A DNA stretch of 64,000 bases from Xanthomarina arctica (GCF_014638915.1 NZ_BMFQ01000004.1:372001-436000), one strand, 5' to 3'; positions 53,936-62,772 are shown, counted from the stretch's first letter. Notes: a model not told the origin generated them from the letters alone. Program-made: numbers and translations.

Positions 53936-55027
53936 ATGAAAATTCTATGGCTCGCACCAAATTTCAATCACTACAAAGCGCGTTTTCTCAATCATTTGGC
54001 AAACGATGCCAATGTTGAATTAACCATATTATCTGGTGCTGGTCGAGATAAGATGGGAGATCAAGAAATTGATGATAATTGGAAATTTGAGCACATAAAA
54101 ATCAATGTGTCTAAAAAAGACTTTGGTAAATCTAAAATTGTTAGAAACGAACTTAAATCTATTTTCGATAATTTTGATTGGGTCTTAATTCCTGCCGAAA
54201 AAAAAAACTTGTTATTATTATTTTATGCTTTGAAGCTTAAAAAAAATAATCCATCAGTTCAATTGTTTTCTTATAATCATCCAATTTTGAAATCTAAAAA
54301 TGGAAAAATTACATTTTTAGATAAACTAATTACTAAAATTTATTACAAAAAACTAGATCGGGTTATTTTTTATACAAAACAAAGTTGCGATTGGGCAATA
54401 AGTAAGAAGCTTATCAATTCTAATAAAGCATTCTGGGCAAATAATACTATTGACAATACTGAAATAGCAAAATTTTATTCTTTTCATCTACCACCAAATG
54501 ATAATCCTAGAATTGTATTTATTGGTAGATTAATTGCTTCTAAGAAAATAGAGGTTCTTCTTGAATATTATAGGGAACTAAAATTAAGAATTCCAAATTT
54601 GAAATTAGACATCATAGGTGATGGGCCAGAAAAATCAATTTTAGAACCTATTTTAAAAGTTGACATTGATGTTTTTTGGCATGGCACCCTAGTTGACGAA
54701 TCTAAAATAGCCCCAATAATGTCTAACGGATCTTTAGTATTTGTTCCAGGTCATTCTGGTTTATCAATAAATCATGCATTTGCTTATGGAAGACCATACA
54801 TTACCCTAAAAGGGCTAAGTCATGCCCCAGAACTTGATTATATTGACAATGAAGAAAACGGATATGTTCTAGCTGGAGATTTTAAAACTAATATTGATAC
54901 AATTTCAAAGTTGCTTATAAACGCTAATGAATTAGAAAGATTTTGTGTGAATGCAAAACAAAAGGGTGCTTCTTTATCTGTCCAGAAATGGGTAAATCAA
55001 TTAAAATCAAGTTTATTACATGAATAA
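53936..55027 (+). CDS. Glycosyltransferase family 4-like protein
   Basis: A 363-residue GT-B-type transferase, more divergent than its neighbours. The N-terminus WLAPNFNHYKARFLNHLANDANVELTIL suits the family, and the donor domain is seen in RIVFIGRLIASKKIEVLLEYYRELK, DIIGDGPEKSILEPIL and VFVPGHSGLSINHAFAYGRPYITLKG. The donor glutamate motif is replaced by GHSGLSINHAFAYG, which is unusual and may signal a different sugar nucleotide or a special mechanism. It overlaps the next gene by 8 bp. Confidence 0.85.
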   Translation: MKILWLAPNFNHYKARFLNHLANDANVELTILSGAGRDKMGDQEIDDNWKFEHIKINVSKKDFGKSKIVRNELKSIFDNFDWVLIPAEKKNLLLLFYALKLKKNNPSVQLFSYNHPILKSKNGKITFLDKLITKIYYKKLDRVIFYTKQSCDWAISKKLINSNKAFWANNTIDNTEIAKFYSFHLPPNDNPRIVFIGRLIASKKIEVLLEYYRELKLRIPNLKLDIIGDGPEKSILEPILKVDIDVFWHGTLVDESKIAPIMSNGSLVFVPGHSGLSINHAFAYGRPYITLKGLSHAPELDYIDNEENGYVLAGDFKTNIDTISKLLINANELERFCVNAKQKGASLSVQKWVNQLKSSLLHE

Positions 55028-56186
55028 TAAAAAAGCAAAAATATTATTTATAGGCCCAACACCACCTCCTTATTCTGGCCCAGAATTGAGCATGCAACAG
55101 TTTCTAGAATCCAAAACTTTAAATGCAACATATGATATCAGTTTTCTAAAAACCAATTTTAGAACCGATAACACCAAAAAAGGGAAGTTCGATTTATCCA
55201 TGCTAACTAACTTTTTTATCTTCTTTTCAAAGTTATTAAAGCTTCTTATATCAAATAGGCCTAATTGTGTGTATTACCCAATTACACCCACACAAGTTGG
55301 TTGGATAGGAAGAGATGTTTGGACTATTTTATTAAGTAAACTTTTTGGAGCGAAAGTGATTATTCATTTAAGAGGGAGTCATTTTAAACTCAATTTTCAA
55401 CAATTTAATGGTGTCATAAAAAGATTTATAGGTTTTAGTTTAAGAAAAGTAGACTGTGCCATTGTGCAAGCAAACTATTTGAAAGATCAGTTTGAACCAT
55501 TTATTTCGCAAGAGAAAATGGCTGTATTGTATCAGGCGATGGATGTAACCGAATACACCAATAATACTCATGTTGCCGTAGAAAAAGGAAAAATATTGGT
55601 CATGGGCCATATGACGAAAGCCAAAGGTTATACCGATATTTTAAAAATAATTCCTCAAATTTGTCAAGAATTTCCTTTTGCTAATTTTTACTTTGCCGGG
55701 AATATTAGAAAAGGAGAACGAGGGGTGTTTTATAATCAGTTTACTGGTGAAAAAATAACCTATGAAGATCCTTTTGAAGCCGAGCTAAAAATTTTGAATT
55801 CAGATTACAAAAATAACTATGTCAATTTAGGGATTATTAGTGGAAACGATAAAATGAAGCATTTACAATCATCCGATATATTTTTAACAGCCTCTTATTC
55901 TGAAGGATTTTCAAGATCCTTACTAGAAGCTATGTCAATAGGGAAACCTACAGTTTTTACACCCGTTGGAGCACATCGTGAAGTTTTTAATAACATGGTT
56001 CATGGGTTTTCTTTTGAGCCTGGTAAATTAGACCAACTTAAAGATGCTTTGAGAATGTTATTAAGTGATGAGCAAAAACGTAAAGAGATAGGAGAGAACA
56101 ATAGAAAAAATGTTATTGCAAATTTTTCTATTGAGACTATAGCAAATGATTTCAAGTCAATCATTTCAAATACACTTGCAACATGA
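55020..56186 (+). CDS. Glycosyltransferase family 4 protein
   Basis: A 388-residue GT-B transferase. It opens with ILFIGPTPPPYSGPELSMQQFLES, the common GPxPPPxxG loop of family members in Bacteroidota. The donor domain has ILVMGHMTKAKGYTDILKIIPQI, NFYFAGNI, and SYSEGFSRSLLEAMSIGKPTVFTPVGAHREVF, with EGFSRSLLEAM as the E-x7-E motif. It is the last of five transferases in a row. A 108-bp gap, the largest inside the operon, follows and contains a repeat-like sequence. Confidence 0.92.
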   Translation: MNNKKAKILFIGPTPPPYSGPELSMQQFLESKTLNATYDISFLKTNFRTDNTKKGKFDLSMLTNFFIFFSKLLKLLISNRPNCVYYPITPTQVGWIGRDVWTILLSKLFGAKVIIHLRGSHFKLNFQQFNGVIKRFIGFSLRKVDCAIVQANYLKDQFEPFISQEKMAVLYQAMDVTEYTNNTHVAVEKGKILVMGHMTKAKGYTDILKIIPQICQEFPFANFYFAGNIRKGERGVFYNQFTGEKITYEDPFEAELKILNSDYKNNYVNLGIISGNDKMKHLQSSDIFLTASYSEGFSRSLLEAMSIGKPTVFTPVGAHREVFNNMVHGFSFEPGKLDQLKDALRMLLSDEQKRKEIGENNRKNVIANFSIETIANDFKSIISNTLAT

Positions 56187-56234
56187 TAAGAGGGTGCTTA
56201 AAGATTTATTCTTCTAAAGAATTGTTAAAAGCGA

Positions 56235-56265
56235 ATAACACGCCTGTTCTGAACGAAGTCGAAGT
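56235..56265. repeat. Fragment resembling a dispersed flavobacterial intergenic repeat
   Basis: The stretch around TTCTGAACGAAGTCGAAG resembles a repeat motif common between genes in this group. It sits in the only gap over 100 bp within the EPS operon. I see only a weak palindrome, so it is likely a partial copy. Confidence 0.35.
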
Positions 56266-56294
56266 ATGTCCTAAAAAACTATAGATAGATACAC

Positions 56295-56753
56295 ATGAAA
56301 ACTATTATAAGAAAATTGGTACATTATTTTGGGAATATTCTGAGGTTTTTCCATCTGTCCTTTCTAAGAGCTTCAGGTGCAAAGATTGGAAAAAACACCA
56401 TGATAAGTTTAAATGCCAAAATTGATGTGAGACGAGGGAAGGTAACCATTGGAGACCATTGTTTAATTACCCATGGATGTTATGTTTTATCTCACGATGG
56501 TGCAGCACATGTTATCAATCCCGAGGATAATGGAACTGGTTATGTTACCATTGGCGATCATGTTTTTATAGGTGTAAACGCAGTTGTCATGCGAAATGTA
56601 ACTATTGGAAGTCATTCTATTATAGGGGCAGGTTCTGTGGTTAATAAAGATATTCCAGAGGGTGTGGTTGCCGCAGGGAATCCTATTAAAATATTAAAGG
56701 AGCTTACAAAACCTTATAAACCACTTCCTAAAAAGCATAAATCAGTCGAATGA
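56295..56753 (+). CDS. Hexapeptide-repeat acyltransferase (WbbJ/LbH-type)
   Basis: A 152-residue acyltransferase with a left-handed parallel beta-helix. After an N-terminal hydrophobic or amphipathic stretch (about 1-25), hexapeptide turns are clear: IGKNTMISLNAKIDVRRGKVTIGDHCLI, the catalytic SHDGAAH region, then VTIGDHVFIGVNAVVMRNVTIGSHSIIGAGSVVNKDIPEG. It resembles maltose/galactoside O-acetyltransferase types and probably O-acetylates a sugar of the repeat unit from acetyl-CoA. It overlaps the polymerase gene by ATGA. Confidence 0.9.
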   Translation: MKTIIRKLVHYFGNILRFFHLSFLRASGAKIGKNTMISLNAKIDVRRGKVTIGDHCLITHGCYVLSHDGAAHVINPEDNGTGYVTIGDHVFIGVNAVVMRNVTIGSHSIIGAGSVVNKDIPEGVVAAGNPIKILKELTKPYKPLPKKHKSVE

Positions 56754-57976
56754 TTTTAATTCCCCTTATAATTTTATTTGTTATTGTTATTACCAAAATG
56801 CAAAAAGGCATGTTCATGGCCTTTTTAGTATTGGTGGCTACAAAATCTATAATAGATGCCTTTTGGGAGTCTAAATTTGGGCCACTATCTATTCTTGCTC
56901 TGCAAGGTGTCCTAATTCCAATTTTGTTTTTCGATATTCTAAAAAAAAGGAAAACAGTTCCCAAATTTTGGTTACGAACGGCTAACATATATTTGGTAGC
57001 GATGTCTTTTGGATTAGTTTGGGGGTTTCTAGAAAAACCTTTGGGAGCTTTTGAAAATGTATTTTTAAGTTTAAATGCTTATTTAGGTTTCTTTATAATC
57101 CCATTACTTATAAACAAACAATCAGATTTCAGAAAGCTTTTAATTGCAATTATGATAGGGGGCATATTCCCGATTCTAGTTAGTTTGTATCAATTTCAAA
57201 CCGGTGTTATCTTTCAAGTAAGACAAACAGTTGGCTTAATTCGTTATGTTGGTTTTTATCACGATGCATTTCCAGTACGTTTTTATGGACTGATGACCTT
57301 GATGGCCGTATTAATTTACAACACACTATTTATAACAAAGTCCATCTGGTTAAAAATATTTATGGTGTTAATTAGTATGGGGGCTATTTTCTCCATCTAT
57401 TTAGTTTTTACTAAAGCAGGAGTGGGGATTATAGGATTGTGGATTGTATTATTGTTATTGTTTTCAAAATCGAAAGTAAAACAGGTTTTTTCAATTATTG
57501 TTGGTCTATCTGTAATTTTTATAGTTTTTGGAGATACTTTTTATAATAGCATAGAACAATTATTTAGTAAAGAAATTGGTTATGAAGCAGGCGATGTCAA
57601 GGATGTAAGGTATACTCTAGCTGGTAGAGGCTATATTTGGGATAGTGCATGGAATTTTTGGACAACCAAGCAAACCATATTTTTTCAATGGATGGGTGAC
57701 GGGATTGTAAGGCCAGTACATAACGAGTTTTTACGAGTTTTAATGGCAAATGGTATAATAGGCTTATTATTATTGGTTATTTTTGTATTCACCATGGTTA
57801 AGAATGTGTTTAAAATTCATAAAACCATTCGCGTTTTTGGTTTGATGTTGCTTGGAATGTATATGATAGATTGTATCGGGTTAGTGCCTGGTGTCTATTA
57901 CTATTATAACATTTTGGTTTGGGGCCTCATCGGTTTATTATTATTAAGAAAAGATTTATTTATAAAGAAAATTTAA
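56750..57976 (+). CDS. Wzy-like O-antigen polymerase/ligase family membrane protein
   Basis: A 408-residue integral membrane protein with about ten or eleven hydrophobic segments. The large periplasmic loop between the later segments contains AGRGYIWDSAWNFW and PVHNEFLRVLMANGIIGLLLL, the conserved H-N-x(3)-L pattern of the Wzy_C family, so it probably polymerises the lipid-linked repeat units flipped by the first gene product. Sequence similarity in this family is always low, and a ligase role cannot be excluded. Its ATG overlaps the acyltransferase stop; the next gene starts directly after its stop. Confidence 0.87.
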   Translation: MILIPLIILFVIVITKMQKGMFMAFLVLVATKSIIDAFWESKFGPLSILALQGVLIPILFFDILKKRKTVPKFWLRTANIYLVAMSFGLVWGFLEKPLGAFENVFLSLNAYLGFFIIPLLINKQSDFRKLLIAIMIGGIFPILVSLYQFQTGVIFQVRQTVGLIRYVGFYHDAFPVRFYGLMTLMAVLIYNTLFITKSIWLKIFMVLISMGAIFSIYLVFTKAGVGIIGLWIVLLLLFSKSKVKQVFSIIVGLSVIFIVFGDTFYNSIEQLFSKEIGYEAGDVKDVRYTLAGRGYIWDSAWNFWTTKQTIFFQWMGDGIVRPVHNEFLRVLMANGIIGLLLLVIFVFTMVKNVFKIHKTIRVFGLMLLGMYMIDCIGLVPGVYYYYNILVWGLIGLLLLRKDLFIKKI

Positions 57977-60115
57977 ATGCAACAATTAACACAAAAGCTA
58001 GGTTCTGGCGACATGATTATCCAAGAAGTACCTTATCCACAATTAGGAAAAGGCATGCTCATAGTCAAGAACCATTATTCCATTATTAGTGCAGGAACCG
58101 AGGGTTCTACCGTAGTAGCAGCTCGTAAAAGCTTAATTGGTAAGGCAAAAGAACGTCCACAACAGGTAAAGCAGGTCTTTGACGCTTTAAAAAAGCAAGG
58201 CCCTCTTCAAACCTATCGGGCGGTTATGAAAAAACTAGATGCCTATTCCCCTTTAGGTTACAGTTGCGCAGGAGAAGTTATCGAAGTAGGAGAAGGCGTT
58301 ACAGAATTTCAGGTAGGAGACAAGGTAGCCTGTGCAGGTGCAGGTTATGCCAATCATGCAGAAATAGTTTCGGTACCTGTAAATTTATGTGTAAAATTAG
58401 AGGCGGATGCTCATTTAAAAGATGCCGCTTATAATACCGTTGGTGCCATTTCCATGCAAGGTGTTCGTCAAGCCGATTTGCGTTTAGGTGAATCATGTGT
58501 TGTTATTGGGCTGGGTTTACTAGGTCAACTAGCGGCTTTAATTTTAAAAGCATCAGGTGTTACAGTAATAGGAGTTGATGTATCTGAATCTGCAGTAGAG
58601 CAAGCAGTAAAAAATAAAGCCGTTGATATAGGCTTAACAAGAGATGTTGCAGGTATAGAAGAGCAAATTCTAAGTGCAACGAATGGCATTGGAGCTGATG
58701 CGGTGATTATTGCTGCGGCGACTTCAAGTTTAGATCCTATTAATTTTGCAGGTGCTATTGCGCGCAAAAAAGGAAAGGTTATCGTTCTTGGTGCTGTTCC
58801 AACTGGTTTTGATCGCGATCCATTTTGGTATCGTAAAGAATTAGAATTAAAAATGGCCTGTTCTTATGGTCCAGGACGTTACGATCTAAATTACGAAGAA
58901 AAAGGGATCGATTATCCCGTAGCTTATGTGCGTTGGACAGAAAAACGTAACATGGAAGCCTTTCAATCGCTGTTAGCTACAAATCGCATAAATATTGACT
59001 ATTTAACAACTCACGAATTTGAATTCGATAATGCGAAACAGGCTTTCGATCTGGTGGTGGAAAAAACAGAGCCCTTTACAGGGATTGCTCTTAAATATGA
59101 TGTGGCTAAATTGCCATCAAAAATAGCCATTGCAACTTCAGAATCTGAAGTTTTAGGGAAGATTAATATTTCCTTTATTGGCGCAGGAAGTTATGCACAG
59201 GGCAATTTATTGCCAAATATTCCACAACATGCAGATATTTCTCGAATCGGTGTTCTAACCAATACAGGAACTACTTCAAAAAGAGTTGCAGAGAAATTCA
59301 AGTTTCAATTTTGTACCAGTGAGGAACAAGATGTTTTAAATGAAAAAACAAATACTGTTTTTATAGCTACGCGTCATGATTCTCATGGTCCTTATGTTTT
59401 AAAAGCGTTGGAAGCCAACAAACATGTATTCGTAGAAAAACCTTTATGTCTTCATGAGTCCGAGCTAGAACAGATTATGGAGGTGCAAAAAGTTTCTAAT
59501 AAATCGGTTATGATTGGTTTTAATCGACGCTTTTCGCCTTTAACTCAAAAATTAAAAAAAGCCGTAGGTAATAATCCTATGACGATGATTTATAGAATTA
59601 ATGCTGGAGCCATTCCTAAAGACAATTGGATTCAGGATATGGAAATCGGTGGTGGGCGAATTCATGGAGAGGTCTGTCACTTTGTAGATTATCTGACCTA
59701 TTTAAATGGTAGTTTACCTATTAAGGTGTCGGCAACTGCCATCCCAGATGCCAATCAGCTAAATGATACGATTAACGTCCTAATACAATTTGAGAATGGC
59801 TCTTCAGGAGTTATTGCGTATTATTCAAATGGATCAAAATCATTAACAAAAGAATATATAGAAGTTTTTAGCGCTGGTTTTACAGGAGTTCTTGAGGATT
59901 TTAAAGTCCTGAATCTTTATGGGAAAGGTAAACCAAAAAAGACAAAACTAATCAATCAGAATAAAGGGCAGAAAGAAATGGTAGATGCTTTTGTGAATGG
60001 TCTTTTAAAAGATGGTAATGCGCCAATTGCATTTAATGAAGTGGTTGCAGTAACAAAAACGTGTTTTAGCATCATTGAATCAATTAAACGTGGAGGAGAG
60101 CAGGTTGATATCTAA
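57977..60115 (+). CDS. Bi-domain oxidoreductase: zinc alcohol dehydrogenase-like plus Gfo/Idh/MocA-like
   Basis: A 712-residue fusion of two NAD(P)-dependent modules. Residues 1 to about 375 resemble a medium-chain (zinc) dehydrogenase: SAGTEGS, LGYSCAGEVIEVGEGV, the Rossmann loop VIGLGLLGQLAALI. From about 390 on is a Gfo/Idh/MocA sugar dehydrogenase: SFIGAGSYAQGNLLPNI, HVFVEKPLCL (the EKP signature), IGFNRRFSPL and GGGRIHGEVCHFVDYLTYL. Such fusions occur in many EPS loci and probably oxidise or epimerise a sugar nucleotide; the exact reaction is not established. The following gene starts inside its 3' end. Confidence 0.88.
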   Translation: MQQLTQKLGSGDMIIQEVPYPQLGKGMLIVKNHYSIISAGTEGSTVVAARKSLIGKAKERPQQVKQVFDALKKQGPLQTYRAVMKKLDAYSPLGYSCAGEVIEVGEGVTEFQVGDKVACAGAGYANHAEIVSVPVNLCVKLEADAHLKDAAYNTVGAISMQGVRQADLRLGESCVVIGLGLLGQLAALILKASGVTVIGVDVSESAVEQAVKNKAVDIGLTRDVAGIEEQILSATNGIGADAVIIAAATSSLDPINFAGAIARKKGKVIVLGAVPTGFDRDPFWYRKELELKMACSYGPGRYDLNYEEKGIDYPVAYVRWTEKRNMEAFQSLLATNRINIDYLTTHEFEFDNAKQAFDLVVEKTEPFTGIALKYDVAKLPSKIAIATSESEVLGKINISFIGAGSYAQGNLLPNIPQHADISRIGVLTNTGTTSKRVAEKFKFQFCTSEEQDVLNEKTNTVFIATRHDSHGPYVLKALEANKHVFVEKPLCLHESELEQIMEVQKVSNKSVMIGFNRRFSPLTQKLKKAVGNNPMTMIYRINAGAIPKDNWIQDMEIGGGRIHGEVCHFVDYLTYLNGSLPIKVSATAIPDANQLNDTINVLIQFENGSSGVIAYYSNGSKSLTKEYIEVFSAGFTGVLEDFKVLNLYGKGKPKKTKLINQNKGQKEMVDAFVNGLLKDGNAPIAFNEVVAVTKTCFSIIESIKRGGEQVDI

Positions 60116-61295
60116 ATTTCAAACAAGTTTTTTAAAATTAAAGGCCTATTGCGAAGCTGAAAATTTTAAGGGTTGGGATCCCTATGATGGTCTGAATTCG
60201 AAAATTTTTCAAGCTCTGCCTTTAAAACATTGGGACATTGCCAGATTGGCTTGGATTCAAGGTTTTAAAAGAAGTCCTATTAATTTTAGGAAATTTTTAT
60301 TAGTACCAAAACAGCATAACTCAAAAGGAGTAGCCTTATTTTTACTAGGTTACTGCAAGTTGTATAAAGCGTCTTTAAAAGGGGACAATACGTTCGGGAA
60401 TAGTGATGTTTTATTAAAGCAGATTAAGGAGATTACCGAGTTGCTTTTAAGTCTCAAATCTCCGGGGTATTCAGGTTCCTGCTGGGGCTATAATTTCGAT
60501 TGGCAGGCAAGACGTTTATTCTTATTCAAAAAAAATACACCTACTGTTGTGGCTACTGCATTTTGTGTAGAGGCTTTGTTGGAGAGTTATGAAATAACAA
60601 AAGACGTAGCTGTTTTAAAAGACACTTTAACGGCAGCCGATTTTGTGATAAACGATTTATCCAGAACGCCACAAGGCAATGGGTTTTTGTTTTCATATAG
60701 TGTGAAAGATGGCAATAATACGGTTATTAATGCGTCGCTTTTGGGGGCTAAAGTGTTAAGTTATTCTTATAAATACACAAAAAATAAAGAACATTTAAAA
60801 TTAGCAAAAGAGGCCGTTTTGGCAGCCTGTGAATTGCAAAAAGTAGATGGCTCTTGGATTTATGGTTTATTACCTGTTCAATCTTGGATTGATAGCTTTC
60901 ATACAGGCTTTAATTTAGATGCTATAGAAACCTATCAGAAAAATACTGGTGATGTTTCATTTCAAAAACATATTGATAAAGGTTTGGATTTCTACATCAA
61001 CAATTTCTTTGAAACTAATGGGATGCCAAAATATTATCATAATAAAACATATCCCATAGACATTCATTGTCCCGCTCAAGTAATGGTAACACTCTCTAAA
61101 CTAAACTTGTTTAAAGAAAATGAAGTATTAATATCTAAGGTTTTAGATTGGACTATAGATAACATGCAACATAAAAAAGGTTATTTTTATTATCAACTAA
61201 AAAAAGGAGTGAGTTCTAAAATTTCTTATATGCGCTGGTCTAATGCCTTTATGTTTAATGCCATGGCTCATTATCACTTAGAAATGCAATCCTAA
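60105..61295 (+). CDS. Alpha/alpha-toroid (six-hairpin-like) protein of EPS loci
   Basis: A 396-residue mainly helical protein with repeated hairpins, as in six-hairpin glycosidases or terpenoid-cyclase-type toroids. GWDPYDGLNSK near the N-terminus, CWGYNFDWQARR, PTVVATAFCVEALLESYE, DGSWIYG, QSWIDSFHTGFNLDAI and IDIHCPAQVMVTLSKL are its conserved-looking blocks. Proteins of this kind are often labelled delta-aminolevulinic acid dehydratase in databases, which the fold does not support. I chose the TTG at 60105 because GGAGGAG lies about seven bases upstream; an ORF start at 60075 would lack such a site. It overlaps the dehydrogenase gene by 11 bp. A lyase or hydrolase role in polymer editing is possible. 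Confidence 0.75.
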   Translation: MISKFQTSFLKLKAYCEAENFKGWDPYDGLNSKIFQALPLKHWDIARLAWIQGFKRSPINFRKFLLVPKQHNSKGVALFLLGYCKLYKASLKGDNTFGNSDVLLKQIKEITELLLSLKSPGYSGSCWGYNFDWQARRLFLFKKNTPTVVATAFCVEALLESYEITKDVAVLKDTLTAADFVINDLSRTPQGNGFLFSYSVKDGNNTVINASLLGAKVLSYSYKYTKNKEHLKLAKEAVLAACELQKVDGSWIYGLLPVQSWIDSFHTGFNLDAIETYQKNTGDVSFQKHIDKGLDFYINNFFETNGMPKYYHNKTYPIDIHCPAQVMVTLSKLNLFKENEVLISKVLDWTIDNMQHKKGYFYYQLKKGVSSKISYMRWSNAFMFNAMAHYHLEMQS

Positions 61296-61299
61296 AATT

Positions 61300-61998
61300 A
61301 TGATAACAGAATTTCTAAATGGCGTTAAAACCTATGCTCCAAGTTCAAGAAAAGAACTTATGGACTATGCTATGAGTCATAAAAAGATTTTGATTGCTGT
61401 AAATGCAGAAAAGATTTTACATGCAACGGATGAAAGTCGGAACCTTATAAACCGAAATTTAGGATATCCAGATGGTATAGGTGCTGTTTGGGCTTTACAG
61501 AAAAAAGGTCATCCAAATGTGGTGAAAATTCCTGGTTGCGAATTATGGTTGGATCTAGTTCAATCTTTTTATAAAGAAAAATCCTTTTACCTTGTTGGAG
61601 GAAAACAAGAGATTATTGAAAGAACTGTAAATACCCTAAAGAAAGATTTTTCTGGTATGAATATCTGTAATTATAGAAATGGGTATATCAAAGTAGAAGA
61701 GGAAGAATTAGCTTTAATTGAAGATATTGTCAAGCATAAACCAGATATCGTTTTGGTAGCTATGGGTTCTCCAAAGCAAGAATTACTTATGGAACGCATT
61801 CAAAATTCTCATGAGGCAACCTATCAAGGTTTAGGTGGTAGTTTTGATGTCTATACTGGAAATGTAAAAAGAGCTCCAGAATGGTGGGTAAAGAACAATT
61901 TAGAGTGGGCCTATCGCCTAGTAAAGCAACCATCAAGAATAAAAAGACAAATACATTTAGTGAAATTCTTCGTAAATTTGCACCTAGGAAAGTATTAA
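61300..61998 (+). CDS. WecG/TagA/CpsF-family glycosyltransferase
   Basis: A 232-residue GT26 enzyme that adds a sugar such as N-acetylmannosamine or its uronic acid to a lipid-linked primer in relatives. The conserved NRNLGYPDGIGAVWALQKKG (with the active-site Asp), KIPGCELWLDLV, YLVGGKQEIIERTVN, IVLVAMGSPKQELLMERI, the QGLGGSFDVYTGNVKRAPEWW block and LEWAYRLVKQPSR are complete. It is the last gene of the operon, four bases after the toroid gene. Together with wecB downstream, it hints that a ManNAc-type sugar enters the repeat unit. Confidence 0.93.
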   Translation: MITEFLNGVKTYAPSSRKELMDYAMSHKKILIAVNAEKILHATDESRNLINRNLGYPDGIGAVWALQKKGHPNVVKIPGCELWLDLVQSFYKEKSFYLVGGKQEIIERTVNTLKKDFSGMNICNYRNGYIKVEEEELALIEDIVKHKPDIVLVAMGSPKQELLMERIQNSHEATYQGLGGSFDVYTGNVKRAPEWWVKNNLEWAYRLVKQPSRIKRQIHLVKFFVNLHLGKY

Positions 61999-62028
61999 AA
62001 AGACATAAAGATTCATACTTACTATATA

Positions 62029-62105
62029 GCTCATGTATGGCTCATGTATGGCTCATGTATGGCTCATGTATGGCTCATGTATGGCTCATGTATGGCTAAT
62101 GTATG
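62029..62105. repeat. 11-bp tandem array, GCTCATGTATG x7
   Basis: Six perfect copies of GCTCATGTATG and a seventh with one C-to-A change, beginning about 30 bases after the wecG-like stop. The 11-bp period is close to one DNA helical turn. Confidence 0.95.
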
Positions 62106-62338
62106 AGGAGTGTATGAAAACAAAAAACAGAAGTCATGGAACCACTTGCAGACAAAGCGGGTGCAAAAAAAAATGGTTTCATATCTAAACTTGAAAACGG
62201 AAAAGACAAGATCTAACTTCCCACCTTAATAGGGTTTTTTGAACAAGGATTGAATAGAAGAATTGGATGGACATGCCTATAACCAAATAAAAAAAAACGT
62301 ACAGCCACGCTTGGTGTTTTTTAGACGGGAAAACTATA

Positions 62339-62371
62339 TAGTGACTCCGTAGTGACTCCGTAGTAACTCCG
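62339..62371. repeat. 11-bp tandem array, TAGTGACTCCG x3
   Basis: Two perfect copies and a third with one G-to-A change. The unit is unrelated to the array at 62029 but has the same 11-bp length. Confidence 0.9.
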
Positions 62372-62665
62372 TGTTAAATAATTTCGAAAAACAAACGAAG
62401 TCCAGCTCCTCTCTTTGGTTAATGAGGCACCCAAGCATGTAAAATAATCCAGTGAATTTTTTTAGCGAATGAGCAGAGAAGGCACGTGGATCAATAGTTT
62501 GGCCAGGTGCAACAGAGCTAAAATAAAGGTAGACAAGCAGGAGGTTTGAATTCTAAACGACTTTAACCTTTGTACAGTCATTTTAGGATTAAGAAATATA
62601 GTTGTATAATTATATTAGGATTTATTTATTAATCTGCATAGTTATTTTAGGGCTGGTCATATCAA

Positions 62666-62708
62666 TGGCTATCCTATACCTTCCTTATGGCTATCCTATG
62701 GCGTCCTA
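62666..62708. repeat. Degenerate 11-bp tandem array, TGGCTATCCTA type
   Basis: TGGCTATCCTA, a diverged TACCTTCCTTA, TGGCTATCCTA again and a ten-base TGGCGTCCTA follow one another, forming a third 11-bp-period array in the same gap. Confidence 0.7.
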
Positions 62709-62772
62709 TGAGAAAAGAAAGCAATAAAGGAATATTGAATAGGTATTAGACTAATTCTAATTCCTTTATCAT

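Noticed and set aside
61881-62099. An ORF overlapping the WecG gene and running into the 11-bp array
   Set aside because: It is a shadow frame of the WecG gene followed by translated repeats; no independent support.
62029-62105. A possible CRISPR array
   Set aside because: The units are 11 bp and directly adjoin each other with no spacers, and no cas genes are near; it is a simple tandem repeat.
62136-62216. A 26-codon ORF (MEPLADKAG...) as a small gene
   Set aside because: Too short to judge, no ribosome-binding site or promoter, and I recognise no family; it is noted only in the intergenic entry.
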